DNA of 64,000 nt from a virus. Positions within the stretch are counted from its first letter, which is position 1, and each line of letters opens with the position of its first letter. Positions 16,515 to 24,411 of this stretch are shown piece by piece. The translations under genes were made by a program, and so were the position numbers. Below the pieces are notes generated by a model. That model was not told the origin of the DNA. It was given only the letters and a program-made list of their open reading frames with translations, and did not search any database. The stretch is from positions 1 to 64,000 of IMG/VR virus record IMGVR_UViG_3300017991_000109. The stretch is one strand, 5' to 3'.

Positions 16515-17639
16515 TTAATCTGAAGGAAGGGCTGACAGTGATTCTAGAAGCTCAGCATTATCAGCAGCTTCTGCTTTGGATTCGTATTCCATAGGAATAT
16601 TGTCAGCAGCTAGCGTCGTTGCTCCAGCAGGAGGTGTAAACTGAGCGTCTGCTATAGCCTGTGCAGGTGCAGGTTGAGGAACCTGTGCCGCTGGCTGCTG
16701 TACAGGTTGTGGTGCTGGTTGTACAGGTGCTGAAGGTGCTTGCTGAACATACTGAGTAGTCTCTTGCTGTTGTGGCTGAGGTGTGTAGTTCATCGCAGCG
16801 GCTGCTGCATGGCTCGGCTGAGATACCTGACTTTGGGTATCCCACTTTCCTTTAGTGTCAGCTTCAACCCAAGCTTCCAACTTAGGAAGTAGGGAATCCA
16901 TCAGTGCAGGGTCTGGAGCGTTCTTTAGGTGACGCTTCAACGGAGCTTCGTCGATCACCTTCGCCAGGATATCCTCTGTCTCAGAGGGCTGAGTGTGAAG
17001 AGGAGACTTTTCGAATGCTGGCGATAGGTTGTATTCAGTTTTCTTCCGAGTGCTATTCGGGAGAGACGTCACTTTCTTCTCGACAAAGACATCGTTACCT
17101 TCGTAAGGATCGAGCATAGAAGGTGAACTTTGAATGTAATTGAGGATCTGGTCAAAAAGACCTTTTGTTGCTCCCAGCTCTACAACATCACCCGTGGTAC
17201 GATCAATAACCATGAAGAAGAACTTTCGGTCTATTCTAAGCTTATACAGCTTAGCGCTGATGATCTTCCTACGAAGCTTCAGCTCCTCACGTTGAGGATC
17301 TTGTTCGGGAAGTTCCTTCTCGATCTTGGATATCTCTTTTTCCTCAGCGTACAACTCGGATACACGCGCACACCAAGAGCATGCATCTTCCAGCAACTCA
17401 CCGTCTTCAGTCAGGTGCTTGTTAGGGCACAGAAGAGGTCCTTTATGGACAGCCGGAGGTGCCCAGTGTTGCTCTATTGGCAAGAATGGCAACGTCTCTG
17501 AAGAACCGTAAACTCCAGGGAGGATACGGATTTGCTTCTTTTGGTTGTCATCGATTTTGAAGGAATTGAAAAATCCTTTTTTTTCAAAACGCTTCTTTGT
17601 TTCGTTTAGTTCGTTTAGGTCTACTGCTTTGTAGCTCAT
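16515..17639 (-). CDS. gp32-like single-stranded DNA-binding protein (374 aa)
   Basis: A Lys-rich N-terminus (residues 1-30) is followed by an OB-fold region with a zinc site Cys71, His75, Cys87, Cys90, the arrangement of T4 gp32. Residues about 265-345 form a Gln/Pro/Ala-rich linker, and the tail is acidic and hydrophobic (NAELLESLSALPSD), the usual partner-binding end. It coats replication and recombination intermediates. It has no Shine-Dalgarno; the leader is TAAAGTAATAAT-ATG. It lies one base upstream of the uvsX start. Confidence 0.85.
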   Translation of the reverse strand: MSYKAVDLNELNETKKRFEKKGFFNSFKIDDNQKKQIRILPGVYGSSETLPFLPIEQHWAPPAVHKGPLLCPNKHLTEDGELLEDACSWCARVSELYAEEKEISKIEKELPEQDPQREELKLRRKIISAKLYKLRIDRKFFFMVIDRTTGDVVELGATKGLFDQILNYIQSSPSMLDPYEGNDVFVEKKVTSLPNSTRKKTEYNLSPAFEKSPLHTQPSETEDILAKVIDEAPLKRHLKNAPDPALMDSLLPKLEAWVEADTKGKWDTQSQVSQPSHAAAAAMNYTPQPQQQETTQYVQQAPSAPVQPAPQPVQQPAAQVPQPAPAQAIADAQFTPPAGATTLAADNIPMEYESKAEAADNAELLESLSALPSD

Positions 17640-17658
17640 ATTATTACTTTAGTTTAGT

Positions 17659-18117
17659 TTATGTTTGTCTTTCTATTCTGGAGTCTGCACCCATCTGCAT
17701 TAACATGTCTTTTCTGTCGTGCCAGCTCCATTTAGCCGATTCCCAATTCAAGGCTACTATTTTGAGCCTATCTAGTATTTCATTTTGTGTGGCTAAATCT
17801 TTATCTGAGGCAACTGCTGATTTGATATCTTCTACTGTTGGGCGCTTTTTCCCTTCTTGGGATATTCCCTTGTAGTATTGGAACTTTTCAGCCTCAATTC
17901 GTTTAATATTTCTCTGTTGTTTTTCTACCCGCGCATTCGCTAGTGCCGAATGGTAGTTAAAGAACCCTGCCCAAGCAGCTTGAGTGGTATATGCTTGAGT
18001 GAGGTTATCAGGATCTATCTTCACCAACTCCCCGAAGGGAACCTCAATTTTATCGTCTGTTATCAACCTCAGGGACTGAGGAGGTAGTCTGTCCGACCAC
18101 TGTTTTAATTCGCTCAT
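17659..18117 (-). CDS. UvsY-like recombination mediator (152 aa)
   Basis: Order and spacing match T4 UvsY: DNLTQAYTTQAAWAGFFNYH, a basic coiled helix VEKQQRNIKRIEAEKFQYY, then a VEDIKSAVASDKDL segment and a final amphipathic helix. UvsY loads UvsX onto gp32-coated DNA. Direct sequence identity is low, so the assignment rests on architecture and on its place directly upstream of the SSB and UvsX genes. It overlaps the 45-aa gene by four bases. Confidence 0.65.
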   Translation of the reverse strand: MSELKQWSDRLPPQSLRLITDDKIEVPFGELVKIDPDNLTQAYTTQAAWAGFFNYHSALANARVEKQQRNIKRIEAEKFQYYKGISQEGKKRPTVEDIKSAVASDKDLATQNEILDRLKIVALNWESAKWSWHDRKDMLMQMGADSRIERQT

Positions 18118-18251
18118 AGTTTACCGTGTGTTATTATGATAGGCTTCTTCCACCACCTGAAACAAGTATAGATCTCTTTATCATTTATGTATATGTCAAT
18201 ACAGAGATCCTTATCTGCGTCTATGTAGACATCTATGTCTAGATTAATCAT
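18114..18251 (-). CDS. Small protein (45 aa) coupled in the recombination operon
   Basis: The frame starts MINLDIDVYIDADKDLCIDI and ends at a TGA at 18114-18116. Both ends overlap neighbours by four bases (ATGA with the helicase stop and with the UvsY-like start), which is strong evidence that it is translated. It has two Cys (17, 30), a WW pair and an Ile-rich beta pattern. Too short for usual gene callers. Function unknown; it may modulate the helicase or the mediator. Confidence 0.75.
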   Translation of the reverse strand: MINLDIDVYIDADKDLCIDIYINDKEIYTCFRWWKKPIIITHGKL

Positions 18252-19807
18252 GCTTCAACCAGTGCTTCTAGAAACCACTTAGGAAAGAAAGGACGATAAT
18301 CGTTCAAAAGTCGTTTGAAATTTCCATCCAAGATGTAGCTATCGGCATAGTCCTCCTTATGCCTAACTGCCCGTCCACATGCCTGAACGATGGCCATGAT
18401 AACTTGGAGTGAGTACCATTCGGGGTTCGTATCCAACCGACGCTTAACCCAAGGATCACCAAGTGATGGGTAAGGCGTCTTTGGAATAATAACAAATCGT
18501 GCTAGGTCGTCTTTTAGATCAACACCTTCGTTCATAGAAGGACTTAACAAGACTGTCGGTTCTGGATTCGTCGCATGCTCTTGAAGCAGCGCCTCTCGAT
18601 CGCTCGTCCGCTTGTGGTGTAAAACCCTTCTTCTAAGATTTCGAGACATACTCAAGATATCTTCTCCAAGGGCAAAAGAATGACAATGGATGATCCCTTT
18701 CTTGTCAGGATATAGATCCAGAAGATAATCAATAAAATCGACTATTTTTGGCAAAACCGTGTCTTTGTTTTTCTTACTCATCCAACCGACTGGCTTGAAA
18801 TAAACCGCACGATTGTTTACTGGGAAAGGTGACTTGATTTGTGTGCTGGCATAATCCTCTGGACTCCAACCAAACCATTTGGCTGCTGTTTCAGGCGGAA
18901 CCATCGTAGCAGATGTCAGGAGGATCTTTTTATCCAACGGTGCTACGTATTTGTCAAACAGCCCATCAATCTCCAAAGGCTTTGCCACGAACGTCGTACC
19001 ATCAGAATGGCTAACCCACTCCACACCTTCATCCAACTCGATCAATAGGTTCTGGCATGAGTTTGCGATCTTCAACAACCGATTAGCTTTATTCAACTCG
19101 CCCGTTGCAGCATCCCCTAAATCAGGATCATCCATACTCTGGTAACTACCAATGAGCTTCTCAACCTTCGTCAGCTCCTTATCAATCTTCTCCAGAACAG
19201 GACCTACAAAATTTCGAACCTGTTGAGGGGAAAGAGTCATACGTGTCGGCGCTTGGAAGCCTAACATCTCCAGAGTATCTTCATCAAGTTCGACCGCTGC
19301 GGCTTCGATCAATTGTGCTTCCAAAGAGTGACCCTCATCAAAAATCAACCATTCAGTATCTGCCAATTTTTCAACTGATCCATCGTAATCTGCGGTTAGA
19401 GAAGATAGTAGATAGCTGTAATTAGTGATCCCTGCACGACCTTCATAAAACTCGTTAGCAGCTTGCTTGTACGGACATGAACCGCATTTACTGGAAGCAC
19501 ATACTTTCGAAAATGTCTCGCAGTTTCCTTTTCTGGACACACATTGATAATTGGCACGACCTTTCACGAGGGGAACTTCTGGCCAATCACGTGTGTACTG
19601 ATCCTGAAGGATCTTTTGAGGTGTCATGATTTTACCAGAACATGCCTTGGCAAGGGTCATGCACACAGGGGATTTTCCTGCCCCGGTGGGAGCTTCGATC
19701 AGGAGAACTTTCTTATCACGATTTTGCTCGATGAATTTGAACATCGCTTCCTGCTCTGGGCGCATGGGTTTATCCATGCACCACGAATTTACAATTTTAT
19801 CTGTCAT
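18248..19807 (-). CDS. XPD/DinG-like superfamily 2 DNA helicase with Fe-S cysteines (519 aa)
   Basis: Walker A EAPTGAGKSP (residues about 38-47), DEAH-type box FDEGHS and a motif VI QACGRAVRH are present. Between motifs I and II lie five cysteines (89, 96, 103, 108, 111) in the position of the XPD/DinG 4Fe-4S domain. It is probably a 5'-to-3' helicase for recombination or repair. An in-frame TTG lies 39 bases upstream, but the ATG at 19807 is preferred because of the promoter-like motif just before it. It heads the recombination operon. Confidence 0.88.
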   Translation of the reverse strand: MTDKIVNSWCMDKPMRPEQEAMFKFIEQNRDKKVLLIEAPTGAGKSPVCMTLAKACSGKIMTPQKILQDQYTRDWPEVPLVKGRANYQCVSRKGNCETFSKVCASSKCGSCPYKQAANEFYEGRAGITNYSYLLSSLTADYDGSVEKLADTEWLIFDEGHSLEAQLIEAAAVELDEDTLEMLGFQAPTRMTLSPQQVRNFVGPVLEKIDKELTKVEKLIGSYQSMDDPDLGDAATGELNKANRLLKIANSCQNLLIELDEGVEWVSHSDGTTFVAKPLEIDGLFDKYVAPLDKKILLTSATMVPPETAAKWFGWSPEDYASTQIKSPFPVNNRAVYFKPVGWMSKKNKDTVLPKIVDFIDYLLDLYPDKKGIIHCHSFALGEDILSMSRNLRRRVLHHKRTSDREALLQEHATNPEPTVLLSPSMNEGVDLKDDLARFVIIPKTPYPSLGDPWVKRRLDTNPEWYSLQVIMAIVQACGRAVRHKEDYADSYILDGNFKRLLNDYRPFFPKWFLEALVEA

Positions 19808-19816
19808 TGGGCGGGA

Positions 19817-19843
19817 GGTTTCCACCGAAATCCCGCGTGTCAA
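19817..19843 (-). promoter_or_regulatory. Promoter-like element heading the recombination operon
   Basis: Minus strand: TTGACA (19838-19843), 15 bases, GAAACC (19817-19822), then nine bases to the ATG at 19807. The sequence around the second box (GGTGGAAACCTC) is nearly repeated at 48555-48566. The DNA polymerase gene has the same 15-base spacing and 9-base gap. GAAACC is not a sigma-70 -10 box, so the motif may belong to a phage-modified polymerase. Confidence 0.5.
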
Positions 19844-19851
19844 CAACTTTC

Positions 19852-20172
19852 TTATTTTATTCCCAAACGATCTGAACCCCCCAATAATGCGGAAAGTGTT
19901 CGCAAAAGTGGGGTCTGGAAGCGTTCATTGAACTGAAAAAAGTGAATCAAGTAGCTGAGCATCCTCAACATGATCAGACCAATCGAACACGCCAAGGAGA
20001 TCAGCCAAGCCAGCATCCCCGCTATGGCGGCTAGCTGATCAAATCCTCCTTGAAAAAAGATGACGATCCCCATCACAAAACCTACGAGTGGTGTAGCCCA
20101 TTCGATAGGTGTTAATATTTTCATGCGGTCAAATTGAACAGGGAAGAGATCTTTTACCGTAACATCGTTCAT
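19852..20172 (-). CDS. Putative holin / small membrane protein (106 aa)
   Basis: Two hydrophobic segments (WATPLVGFVMGIVIFF at about residues 25-40; AAIAGMLAWLISLACSIGLI at about 48-67) are followed by a mildly amphipathic helix and a charged C-terminus. This size and topology suit a holin. The DUF1353 gene that commonly neighbours lysis genes in phages lies directly upstream. The start is set at ATG 20172, six bases after the DUF1353 stop. No endolysin was recognised nearby. Confidence 0.55.
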   Translation of the reverse strand: MNDVTVKDLFPVQFDRMKILTPIEWATPLVGFVMGIVIFFQGGFDQLAAIAGMLAWLISLACSIGLIMLRMLSYLIHFFQFNERFQTPLLRTLSALLGGSDRLGIK

Positions 20173-20177
20173 ACCTT

Positions 20178-20537
20178 CTAAGAACTCCAACCACTTCCAA
20201 AATAATAGAATTTCCAGCCAAAGAGCCTAACCGCCCAGTATGCAGCAAACGCCCTCCAGCTTGCGACATCCTCAGAAACCATATCATGTGCGAATATTTT
20301 ATCACACACATACCGTGAAAAAGCTTGTAGTTCATATAGCCTGTCATGCATGATCACAGATTTTATACCAAGATCGAATGGACTAACTAAAGCCCATAAG
20401 AATCTTGGTGAGGAGCCTAGATCAGTTTGATAGTGAGCCGGAAAATGAATCTCTTTTCCTAACACTTCATACGTGACTGCGAACATCGTAGTCCACATAC
20501 CTGTAGAGGGATGGTATGTCACGTACATACGTTCCAT
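20178..20537 (-). CDS. DUF1353 family protein (119 aa)
   Basis: The diagnostic core is readable: HFPAHYQTDLGSSPRFLW followed by SVIMHDRLYE and a C-terminal AYWAVRLFGW. DUF1353 proteins are small phage/prophage proteins of uncertain role, often near lysis or tail genes; the conserved HD and D residues suggest a metal-binding site. ATG 20537 is preferred over the in-frame GTG just before it. It follows the 62-aa gene by four bases. Confidence 0.75.
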   Translation of the reverse strand: MERMYVTYHPSTGMWTTMFAVTYEVLGKEIHFPAHYQTDLGSSPRFLWALVSPFDLGIKSVIMHDRLYELQAFSRYVCDKIFAHDMVSEDVASWRAFAAYWAVRLFGWKFYYFGSGWSS

Positions 20538-20541
20538 CACA

Positions 20542-20730
20542 TTAACCCACTAAATCTATGCTCTGATCATCCAGATAATAGCCCCACAATTGGCACAGGT
20601 GGAAGTTCAACCTCCCGGCAAATCTTTCGTGCGTGCGATCCGACTCGCTCACCAACCACTTTGCTTTCAATTTCCCCCATTCCGTATCGGCAGAAAAGGA
20701 AGCTCCAACTAATGTTCCATTATTACTCAC
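20542..20730 (-). CDS. Small hypothetical protein (62 aa)
   Basis: Begins MSNNGTLVGASFSADTEWGK, overlaps the upstream gene by eight bases and ends four bases before DUF1353. The tight spacing on both sides supports translation. It has a Trp/Leu-rich C-terminal half (HLCQLWGYYLDDQSIDL). No known family. It is probably part of the lysis/receptor-binding gene group. Confidence 0.65.
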   Translation of the reverse strand: MSNNGTLVGASFSADTEWGKLKAKWLVSESDRTHERFAGRLNFHLCQLWGYYLDDQSIDLVG

Positions 20731-21004
20731 TTTCTATAGTTACCTCCACGTTTGGCAAAGCTGCAATGGTAGCATCCACGCTCTGTTCAATCTGGATTTT
20801 CTGTTCATTCAAGTGCTGCGCGATTCCCTTCTTCAATTCTCGAACAAGATTCGGCACCAGAACATTATCACGGTAGAACTGCGCGGGATCTCCGTTTAGT
20901 TCTTGGCTTACCCATCCGTGTTGTTTAGCGACAAGCTGCATCGGGTTAGCCCCGATCGATTCTTCCAGCGCATCCGGTATTCTAATTGGTAGATAGATTG
21001 TCAT
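20723..21004 (-). CDS. Hypothetical protein (93 aa)
   Basis: Starts MTIYLPIRIPDALEESIGAN, 11 bases after the beta-helix gene stop. Contains one long amphipathic helix (VLVPNLVRELKKGIAQHLNE) and no Cys/His motif. A similar small helical protein next to a fibre could be an assembly chaperone, but that is inference from position only. Confidence 0.65.
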   Translation of the reverse strand: MTIYLPIRIPDALEESIGANPMQLVAKQHGWVSQELNGDPAQFYRDNVLVPNLVRELKKGIAQHLNEQKIQIEQSVDATIAALPNVEVTIESE

Positions 21005-21015
21005 TTGTTCTTTGG

Positions 21016-21924
21016 TTAGAGATTGGTTCCAGCGTCGATAGCCGGAGAAGATGATTGCAACGTGAAGTCTCCACTAGCTGCGTCCACGAAAAGCGGGTCG
21101 CCTGTTAACCCTCCAGTAGAAGATATACTGTTCCAAGTGCCTTGAGAATCATCTATACCTCCCGATCCCGATTCGTAGTATAGGTTGTTTGCCAGCACTG
21201 CATTATGAACTCCCGATTGAATAGACCAAACGCAGTCTACGTTTTGCGAAGTATCGTTAACGACGATATTGTTTTTGAAGTTGACGGTATTGGCCGTGCC
21301 GTTGTTAAAGTATATCATCCCATTGTCAGGGGCTAAACTTGAGCCAGTGAAGTAGAACGTGTTATTAAGCACATTGAAGGTCACGCCCCCCGTCCCTCCC
21401 ACGCTCGATATCAGCGGGTCTTGCGTCTGCGCTAACGTCTTGTTCCAAACATTATTGCGGAAGGTAAGCGTAAGCGCGATCCCAGAAACTTCTATGGTCC
21501 CGTAGGTTCCTGCCCCGCTCATACCCTCGAAAACACAATTCTCTATCACATGTTCTACGCTTGCATCGGCATAGTAAAAGGATAAACACCTAGAACGCGA
21601 AACAGCATAGTCCTTCAGTGTAATACCCGAGAAGCTGGTGACGGTTCCATAGAAATTAAATTCATAGGAGTAGCTACTTACCGCGTCGATTATACATGAA
21701 TCAGCATCACCCGACTCTGACCTATAAGACAGAGCCTTGCCTGCCGCCCCAGTTAAGCTTTCAGCGGTGCTTGATGATAGAGTGTAAGTGCCATCCTTTA
21801 GAATGATGGTGTCCCCGGTTGACGCCTCGGTGCAGGCCTTATTAAATGTCTGATACGGAGTTCCACTGCTACCGTCCCCGGTCGAATCATTGCCTGAATC
21901 TAAATCGATATACCAATCTGCCAT
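21016..21924 (-). CDS. Parallel beta-helix tail-spike-like protein (302 aa)
   Basis: The opening WYIDLDSGNDSTGDGSSGTP-type segment and the ILKDGTYTLSS step are hallmarks of right-handed beta-helix (choice-of-anchor / pectate-lyase-like) repeats. Successive N-N-x-F/V/I steps follow (FRNNVWNK, LNNTFYF, FKNNIVVND, LANNLYYES), ending DPLFVDAASGDFTLQ-SSPAIDAG. Such folds in phages bind or degrade surface glycans. No catalytic pair can be assigned by eye. It lies four bases after the preceding fibre gene. Confidence 0.8.
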   Translation of the reverse strand: MADWYIDLDSGNDSTGDGSSGTPYQTFNKACTEASTGDTIILKDGTYTLSSSTAESLTGAAGKALSYRSESGDADSCIIDAVSSYSYEFNFYGTVTSFSGITLKDYAVSRSRCLSFYYADASVEHVIENCVFEGMSGAGTYGTIEVSGIALTLTFRNNVWNKTLAQTQDPLISSVGGTGGVTFNVLNNTFYFTGSSLAPDNGMIYFNNGTANTVNFKNNIVVNDTSQNVDCVWSIQSGVHNAVLANNLYYESGSGGIDDSQGTWNSISSTGGLTGDPLFVDAASGDFTLQSSSPAIDAGTNL

Positions 21925-21928
21925 AATT

Positions 21929-22981
21929 TTAGCTGGGTTGAATTGCTCCTATACTTACCTGCCAGTTCTGCACCACTGGCGTTCCATTCCTATCCGTTTC
22001 AATGCTGTTCCCTGCCGTGTCAGTGGTGTATAGGAAGTCATCACAGACCAGCCTCTCGGTGGTCGTGTCCACGCGCAAGGATACTCCCATTAATGCTTGT
22101 CGCCATGCCAGCGTTTGTGTGTCCCATAGGTAAAGCTCATCCGATCCAGAGGTAGAGTTTTCTTCCACCTTGACCGCTCCGCGTGTTTGGCTATCCGGTG
22201 TCTGCGAGTAGCTGCCAATCTTACAGGTTGAAAGGCGCTTTCCAAAAACGGCGGTAGGTGTGTAATCGTTCAAGTAGGCTTTGCCCTGCGCCCCGATCCA
22301 GGGATTGTCTGTGGCGATGTAGGCTTCGCTTTCCAGCGCAAATTTAAGGTCTCCAAAAATATCTAAGTCTCCCGAACCCCACCCAACGACTTCATTCCCA
22401 TTAAAATCAGACAGAAATCTTTCCTCAATGGCCACAGCACTTGATCCCTCGAATGACAGTACTCCTTCCCCCAAGTGAATGTCCCCTATTGTCAATCCCT
22501 GAGAGTCGTCATTGAGAGTGAGAGATAAGAACGTAACGTTATCGAGGGAGGTAAGCTCTGCTGACTCTCGAACCTGACCTCCAGTGGCGGCATTGATAAA
22601 TTCACCATCTCCGTATAGGAGACCACTCACATCAGTTCCAGTTCCTCCGTCTTCGATGGAAGTTGAAAGCTGCACGTTAGTCCAAGCCGATCCGTTCCAT
22701 TGGAGAAAATCGTTAGTTGCTAAAGTCAGCCCTGAGGTATCAATCCCTCTCGCAATTTCAACATACTCAGATCCAGCCCAGCGATAAAGCTTTTCAGTAT
22801 CATCAGCAACATAGATCCCTGTAGACTCCCCTGTCAATGGAAATGCAGCTTGGTTAGCCGCGACAGAGAGTTCTGCGAATCCAGAAGGGTCTGAATCACC
22901 TAAGAGTGTAATAGCATCCCTGAGGTTGAACACATCCCCATTAGCCAGCACAATCTGATCTTTTCTGTGATCTAGTAACAT
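21929..22981 (-). CDS. Tail fibre protein (350 aa)
   Basis: Contains the common fibre motif FPLTGESTGIYVADDTEKLY followed by RWAGSEYVEI (residues about 49-77), then repeating SLTLNDDSQ/GDIHLGEG-type strands and a C-terminal region ending in conserved-looking aromatic strands. It has one of the few clear ribosome-binding sites here (ATAGGAG before ATG 22981). Co-directional with the beta-helix gene, so the two may form a receptor-binding unit. Confidence 0.75.
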   Translation of the reverse strand: MLLDHRKDQIVLANGDVFNLRDAITLLGDSDPSGFAELSVAANQAAFPLTGESTGIYVADDTEKLYRWAGSEYVEIARGIDTSGLTLATNDFLQWNGSAWTNVQLSTSIEDGGTGTDVSGLLYGDGEFINAATGGQVRESAELTSLDNVTFLSLTLNDDSQGLTIGDIHLGEGVLSFEGSSAVAIEERFLSDFNGNEVVGWGSGDLDIFGDLKFALESEAYIATDNPWIGAQGKAYLNDYTPTAVFGKRLSTCKIGSYSQTPDSQTRGAVKVEENSTSGSDELYLWDTQTLAWRQALMGVSLRVDTTTERLVCDDFLYTTDTAGNSIETDRNGTPVVQNWQVSIGAIQPS

Positions 22982-22990
22982 CTCCTATAA

Positions 22991-24100
22991 CTAGCTGTTA
23001 GACATACCTGTCAGTACCAAGGAAACATTAAAATCCAAGTTAAGTGTGTGCTCGTTTGTGAGCATGACTGTGACATCAGTGTTATTGAAAGCGATCGACA
23101 CTGTAGGAGGGTCAATAGATTCATGAGTTCCTACAACATCAACAGTTGCTGAATCAGAAGCTGTTGAGCCAGAAGCATCAACTTCAGCCACACCTTGGAC
23201 TTCGATACCTAACATCTGACCATCAGTAGCTTTCGCCATGACAAACAATTTGTAATACCAAACACCTTCAGGAACTGCAAAGGTCTCCGAAGAGGTTTCA
23301 GTAGGTAGAATCGAGGTCTCGGTGAACGAGAACGTGTATGTTCCGTCTTCCGTAGGTTCTACCCCCTCTGGGAGTGTTCCGCTATTTGATAGAATGGTCA
23401 CGATGTCTCCTGTATCGACTGTTGTCAAAGTTCCGAACTCAAGATGTGGTCCTCCCTTAACTGGGAGATCATCATCAGCAGGTCTTAGTTGTGTAATAAT
23501 GTCTGCGTACCAAGCAGGTTCTTTACCCTTCGTTCGGGTATCGAGAACTCTATCGGGAATATTCGAGCCCCAGAATTGGGTAAGCTCGCAGTTCAGTGTA
23601 ATATGTAAAGGAACTGTCGAATTCTGAAAATAGTCTTCAGGTTCCGAAGTCACTGTAATGACATCATACAACCTACCTTTGTAGAGTAATCGATCTCCAG
23701 TCCTTGGCCAATAATTGGCTTTGTGTAACTGTAAAAGACCTATAGCGACTTTTAAATCTTGCTTCAGCTCCTCACCAACAGCCGATAGTTTCCACTCTGG
23801 AGAGTCCTGTTTTACAACAGCATGGAGTTTTATTAGCCGATCGAATTCTAAATCTCCATCCAATGGTTCGAAATCGAGAGGATCAATATCCGCGCAAGTA
23901 GTCTTTAGCTCCTTAAAAGTCACTCGTGGGAAATTCGTGTACCACTCATCAAGAATATTGAGATTCTCAGCCAAATCCATGAGACCAGTAGTTGGTAGCC
24001 TACCAGTCTCGACATTAAGTGCCCTTAGAAGACCGTCTAGATCATAGCCGTGCCACAATTCTTGCTCGTAATACCAAAACTTCTGATCTTCAAATTTCAT
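22991..24100 (-). CDS. Virion structural protein, possible neck/adaptor with Ig-like C-terminus (369 aa)
   Basis: Residues about 1-210 include WPRTGDRLLYKGRLYDVITV and PLHITLNCELTQFWG, an arrangement of a short beta domain seen in phage head-tail adaptor or neck proteins (low certainty). The C-terminal 150 residues are Thr/Ser/Val-rich, with segments like GVWYYKLFVMAKATDG that look Ig-like. Overlaps the 97-aa gene by four bases. A precise role is not claimed. Confidence 0.55.
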   Translation of the reverse strand: MKFEDQKFWYYEQELWHGYDLDGLLRALNVETGRLPTTGLMDLAENLNILDEWYTNFPRVTFKELKTTCADIDPLDFEPLDGDLEFDRLIKLHAVVKQDSPEWKLSAVGEELKQDLKVAIGLLQLHKANYWPRTGDRLLYKGRLYDVITVTSEPEDYFQNSTVPLHITLNCELTQFWGSNIPDRVLDTRTKGKEPAWYADIITQLRPADDDLPVKGGPHLEFGTLTTVDTGDIVTILSNSGTLPEGVEPTEDGTYTFSFTETSILPTETSSETFAVPEGVWYYKLFVMAKATDGQMLGIEVQGVAEVDASGSTASDSATVDVVGTHESIDPPTVSIAFNNTDVTVMLTNEHTLNLDFNVSLVLTGMSNS

Positions 24101-24390
24101 TCTACACTCCTAACCTCTTTTTCAAGCTCTGCTTCCAGTAGACTCCTAAGCCGAGACCCAAATTGCAAAGCAGGAACTTTCTGAATTGAAGAGCCATACT
24201 CAAGAAGTTGTAACTCATAATTCCCTCGTGTGATCTCCCCTTCCTCATCGCAAGTAATTATTCCAGGGAGCTTCATCAACTGTTTGAACAGTTCCTCGCT
24301 CACATTTTTTTGCAAGACAGGAGCCGCTTCTTCCATCATTGGTCGAAGATTGGTTCTTAAAAAAGAGGTTACTTCCACAGCATTCAACAT
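24097..24390 (-). CDS. Small hypothetical structural-operon protein (97 aa)
   Basis: Starts MLNAVEVTSFLRTNLRPMME and is helical, with an acidic middle (CDEEGEITRGNYEL). It is divergent from the tape measure gene across a 21-base gap (24391-24411) and overlaps the 369-aa gene by four bases. The size and place suit a head-tail joining or tail-terminator component, but no sequence motif confirms that. Confidence 0.65.
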   Translation of the reverse strand: MLNAVEVTSFLRTNLRPMMEEAAPVLQKNVSEELFKQLMKLPGIITCDEEGEITRGNYELQLLEYGSSIQKVPALQFGSRLRSLLEAELEKEVRSVE

Positions 24391-24411
24391 AACTAACTAT
24401 AGGTAGACGCT

